Position numbers and translations under genes: made by a program. Shown in pieces: positions 6,499-8,334 of a stretch of 8,334 bases of DNA (position 1 is the first letter of the stretch; every line of letters starts with the position of its first letter). This DNA comes from Methanomicrobiales archaeon (GTDB lineage: Archaea > Halobacteriota > Methanomicrobia > Methanomicrobiales > Methanomicrobiaceae), in the NCBI GenBank assembly GCA_012523385.1, contig JAAYIO010000125.1, forward strand, positions 1 through 8,334, in the 5' to 3' direction. The notes under the pieces were generated by a model. It was given only the letters and a program-made list of their open reading frames with translations. It did no database searches and had not been told where the DNA came from.

Positions 6499-7788
6499 TT
6501 AATTCTGTTTCCGCCGTTGATATAGATAGTACCCTGCACCAAGGATGATAAACACCAGAACCGTGAGTACGATGGGGTTGGTGAGGAGCGTCCCAATGCC
6601 GCTTCTGCTCTGGATGGTCACTTCAGCCTTCATCGGGTCCGATATAATACTATTTTTTAGGGAATCCTTGTAGCGTATCTCAGTATCCAGTCCATAGTTC
6701 TTGATGGTGGCATCATCAGATACATCGACCCGATAGTAGGCAGTTGCCGTCTCACCGGGTGCCATATCACCGAGATATGCAGTGTCATCATTACTGGTAA
6801 ACGGGTCTACCGCACTGATACGGGAAGTGGCATCATAGGCAATAGCACCGCCGGTGTTTTTATAGACTACTTCAATCGTGCCTTTCTCAGCCCGATACAT
6901 CATAAATGCCTCAGAAACTACCTCAAAGGTTATTTTCTTTCCAACGGGGACACCAATAGTCACCGGTTTTGAGGTGACCCGGTCTCCTTCACTGTTCTCA
7001 TAGGTAACAGCAATATTCATGGGATAGGATGAACCAGAGGCATCCTTTGATGCGGCAACCTTGAAGTCCGCTGTCACCGTCTCGCCGGGTGAGAACTCAC
7101 CAATATAGTAACTCCCGTCGGTCGGTTTAACCGGGCTTCCGGGGACAGATGAGATGACAAGTGTCGCCTGCTGTCCGGTGTCATGCCCGTCATTTTTTAC
7201 TGAAACAGTCATATGACCTTCCGTGCCGGCATTGAGTTCAGCGACATCTGCGGAAAGCACCGTGACCTGCACATCCGGCTTGATGACAATCTCGACTGAG
7301 AGGGTTTTTATTACCGTTCGGTATTCATACTTCAGCGCGTCATTGCTGAACTCATTTATGAAATACAGGTAGGTGTATTCCAAAGTGACTGGCAAAACGT
7401 AGGTTCCTGCAGGCGCACCATCATTGATTCTTACCGAAAATGGTGTCTGCACCCGAGCACCGCCTTTGATGTCACCCACCAGCTGTCCACTGGTCTTGAC
7501 CGATACAGGGGCATTCCCCGTGCCGAGTGATACGACCACATTCTTTGCGGTGTTTGGCCGATCCTCACGGGCCACATTCTGCAGATTCTGTGAGGAGAAG
7601 TCAATAGTCCCGGTGTTCTCTATTTTTACCGGGATCGTTATCATAGTATCGGGATAATATTCGTTACTACCCTCGATACTGACACGCAGGTCCGGTGGTC
7701 CGGAGATCACTTTCTCTGCTGCCATCACCGGTGCACAAAGGCACACGATGAGGGCAATTCCTATAATTGCCGTCCGCGAAATATTCAT
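6499..7788 (-). CDS. COG1361 S-layer-like surface protein, membrane-anchored
   Basis: Predicted secreted protein of 429 residues fixed to the outer face of the cell membrane. The signal peptide is residues 1-23 (ISR, hydrophobic core, likely cleavage after VMA). Three beta-rich immunoglobulin-like (NEW3/CARDB-like) domains follow at about 33-168, 172-280 and 285-392. The last two are clear repeats: GEFSPGETVTADFKV (230-244) matches GDMAPGETATAYYRV (340-354). A single C-terminal helix (about 405-422) ends in QRRKQN, so the tail stays inside. There is no PGF-CTERM-type sorting signal. An ATG at 7875 would add 29 residues, but it overlaps the divergent regulator and hides the signal peptide, so 7788 is preferred. 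COG1361 proteins often accompany MMPL/RND exporters, but none is seen here. The exact role (surface scaffold, adhesion or transporter partner) is unknown. Confidence 0.85.
   Translation of the reverse strand: MNISRTAIIGIALIVCLCAPVMAAEKVISGPPDLRVSIEGSNEYYPDTMITIPVKIENTGTIDFSSQNLQNVAREDRPNTAKNVVVSLGTGNAPVSVKTSGQLVGDIKGGARVQTPFSVRINDGAPAGTYVLPVTLEYTYLYFINEFSNDALKYEYRTVIKTLSVEIVIKPDVQVTVLSADVAELNAGTEGHMTVSVKNDGHDTGQQATLVISSVPGSPVKPTDGSYYIGEFSPGETVTADFKVAASKDASGSSYPMNIAVTYENSEGDRVTSKPVTIGVPVGKKITFEVVSEAFMMYRAEKGTIEVVYKNTGGAIAYDATSRISAVDPFTSNDDTAYLGDMAPGETATAYYRVDVSDDATIKNYGLDTEIRYKDSLKNSIISDPMKAEVTIQSRSGIGTLLTNPIVLTVLVFIILGAGYYLYQRRKQN
6613..7275 (-). repeat. Tandem domain duplication (period about 110 residues / 330 bp) within the surface protein
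   Basis: Two in-frame units, 6949-7275 and 6613-6936, encode related Ig-like domains. Similarity is visible in DNA too: the plus-strand stretches beginning at 7071 and 6741, exactly 330 bp apart, share CCGTCTC-CCGGGTG and a following CACC. At protein level VSVKNDGHDTG pairs with VVYKNTGGAIA, and GEFSPGETVTA with GDMAPGETATA. The N-terminal domain (7285-7692) looks like a more distant third copy. Confidence 0.75.
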
Positions 7789-7796
7789 ATTACCAC

Positions 7797-7818
7797 TGTT
7801 GTTGTATTTGTAACAACA
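7797..7818. promoter_or_regulatory. Interrupted palindrome, candidate operator in the divergent promoter
   Basis: TGTTGTT and AACAACA are perfect 7-bp inverted arms around an 8-bp centre (GTATTTGT). The element lies between the TATA-like box (7834-7843) and the surface-protein start codon, and covers the predicted initiation site near 7812. A protein bound here would block leftward transcription. The adjacent divergent TrmB regulator is the obvious candidate ligand, which is inference. In RNA it could also form a weak 5' leader hairpin. Confidence 0.45.
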
Positions 7819-7833
7819 TTTATCTGCATTCTC

Positions 7834-7843
7834 ATTATATATT
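7834..7843. promoter_or_regulatory. TATA-like box shared by the surface-protein and trmB genes
   Basis: ATTATATATT is near-symmetric. Leftward, its centre lies about 50 nt before the surface-protein ATG, giving an expected start site near 7812 and a leader of about 24 nt with GTGGTAAT next to the ATG. Rightward it would place initiation near 7865, which fits a trmB start at the internal ATG 7880 but not at 7847. A poorer box (ATTTATCT, 7818-7825) would fit a leaderless start at 7847. Confidence 0.5.
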
Positions 7844-7846
7844 CTT

Positions 7847-8334
7847 ATGCCAATGCCTAAGACCGCCACCCACACCTCAATGATACAGGAACACCTGAAA
7901 TCCCTCGGCCTGACAAAATATGAAAGGCTCGTCTATATCGCACTCCTTCAGGTCGACGGCGCGACGGCAACGGAAATACACGAGATTTCCGGAGTGCCCC
8001 GGGCATCTGTCTATCCCGTTCTTGAAAAACTCAGCAAAAAACAACTCGTCAATATCTCTACCACATCCCCGAAACACTTTGCGGCAACCCCCCCCGATGA
8101 GGCCATTGACGGACTCATCGCGCACATCACGAAGCACTCTGCTGAGGTAAAAATGGAGCTTTCTGCCATCTATGAAGAACGAGTCAGCATGAATCGTTCA
8201 GAACGTCAGGAGATAATCTGGAGCATCCACGGTGCGGATAATGTCGGCAGCCGGGCGATTGAGCTTATTCAATCAGCACAATCAGAAGTTGCCATCTTAA
8301 GCGGCCCCACCATCCTGACCGCGCCCATCCAGAA
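7847..8334 (+). CDS. TrmB-family transcriptional regulator, N-terminal part
   Basis: First 162 codons of a DNA-binding regulator cut by the right edge of the window. With numbering from the ATG at 7847, the N-terminal winged helix is LGLTKYERLVYIALL (20-34), ATATEIHEISGVPRASVYPVLEKL (39-62), then a wing ending at KHFAATPPDEAI (76-87). This is the classic TrmB pattern (LGLTxYExxxYxALL ... GVPRxxVYxxLxxL). A helical linker (about 88-122) leads into the start of a C-terminal effector domain (IWSIHGADNV, then SEVAILSG), which in TrmB proteins senses sugars or other metabolites. The start could instead be the ATG at 7880, giving the usual short N-terminus MIQEHLKSLGL; no SD helps to decide. It is divergent from the surface-protein/pgi operon, which makes control of that operon and of itself plausible. 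Sugar sensing would fit the pgi neighbour, but the ligand cannot be read from the sequence. Confidence 0.88.
   Translation, partial: MPMPKTATHTSMIQEHLKSLGLTKYERLVYIALLQVDGATATEIHEISGVPRASVYPVLEKLSKKQLVNISTTSPKHFAATPPDEAIDGLIAHITKHSAEVKMELSAIYEERVSMNRSERQEIIWSIHGADNVGSRAIELIQSAQSEVAILSGPTILTAPIQ

Noticed and set aside
7729..7744. Possible lipobox at the cysteines of the surface-protein signal peptide (ALIVC, VCLC)
   Set aside because: The residue before each Cys is Val or Leu rather than the required Ala/Gly/Ser, and a normal cleavage site (VMA) follows.
7789..7875. 29-codon N-terminal extension of the surface protein from an ATG at 7875
   Set aside because: It would overlap the 5' end of the divergent TrmB gene and the whole promoter region, and it would bury a clear signal peptide that begins at the ATG at 7788.
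1..8334. CRISPR array, tRNA/rRNA gene, insertion sequence or attachment-site repeat
   Set aside because: I saw no regularly spaced repeats, no cloverleaf-like sequence with CCA or conserved T-loop bases, no transposase motifs and no terminal inverted repeats on either strand.

Overview
This window reads as chromosomal DNA of a euryarchaeon, most likely a methanogen of the Methanomicrobia/Methanomicrobiales type. The gene families point there: a RIO2 kinase, a two-domain DUF460 (COG2433) protein, an NcsA/TtuA-type zinc-ribbon PP-loop tRNA thiolase, a cupin-type (not sugar-isomerase-fold) phosphoglucose isomerase, a COG1361 surface protein and a TrmB regulator. Genes are tightly packed, the intergenic regions are AT-rich with TATA-like boxes, and Shine-Dalgarno (SD) sites are used mainly inside operons. 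The exact genus cannot be fixed from the sequence alone.

Layout. 1-334 (leftward): 5' part of an MFS transporter of the 14-helix EmrB/QacA (DHA2) type, cut by the window edge. 335-412: short AT-rich promoter region. 413-4066 or 4081 (leftward operon): rio2, then DUF460, then thiL, joined by 4-nt and 8-nt overlaps. About 4067-4119: compact divergent promoter. 4120-5793 (rightward operon): an ncsA/ttuA-like tRNA 2-thiolation gene and nadE, 9 bp apart, both PP-loop ATP pyrophosphatases. 5798-7788 (leftward operon): COG1361 surface protein, then cupin-type phosphoglucose isomerase, 5 bp apart. 7789-7846: divergent promoter with a 22-bp interrupted palindrome. 7847-8334 (rightward): a TrmB-family regulator, cut by the window edge.

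How the genes fit together. The leftward core operon pairs a late small-subunit ribosome assembly kinase with a predicted RuvC/YqgF-fold nuclease, an association that suggests a shared role in RNA or ribosome maturation. ThiL supplies thiamine diphosphate. The rightward pair makes thiolated tRNA wobble bases and NAD. The TrmB regulator may control the divergent surface-protein/pgi transcript through the palindrome that overlaps its predicted start site.

Most of the window is ordinary housekeeping content. I see no mobile element, CRISPR array, stable RNA gene or defence island. The more interesting points are the RIO2-DUF460 coupling, the TrmB-side operator candidate, several departures from consensus in otherwise conserved catalytic motifs (ThiL, NcsA, RIO2), and a three-domain surface protein without a single N-glycosylation sequon.
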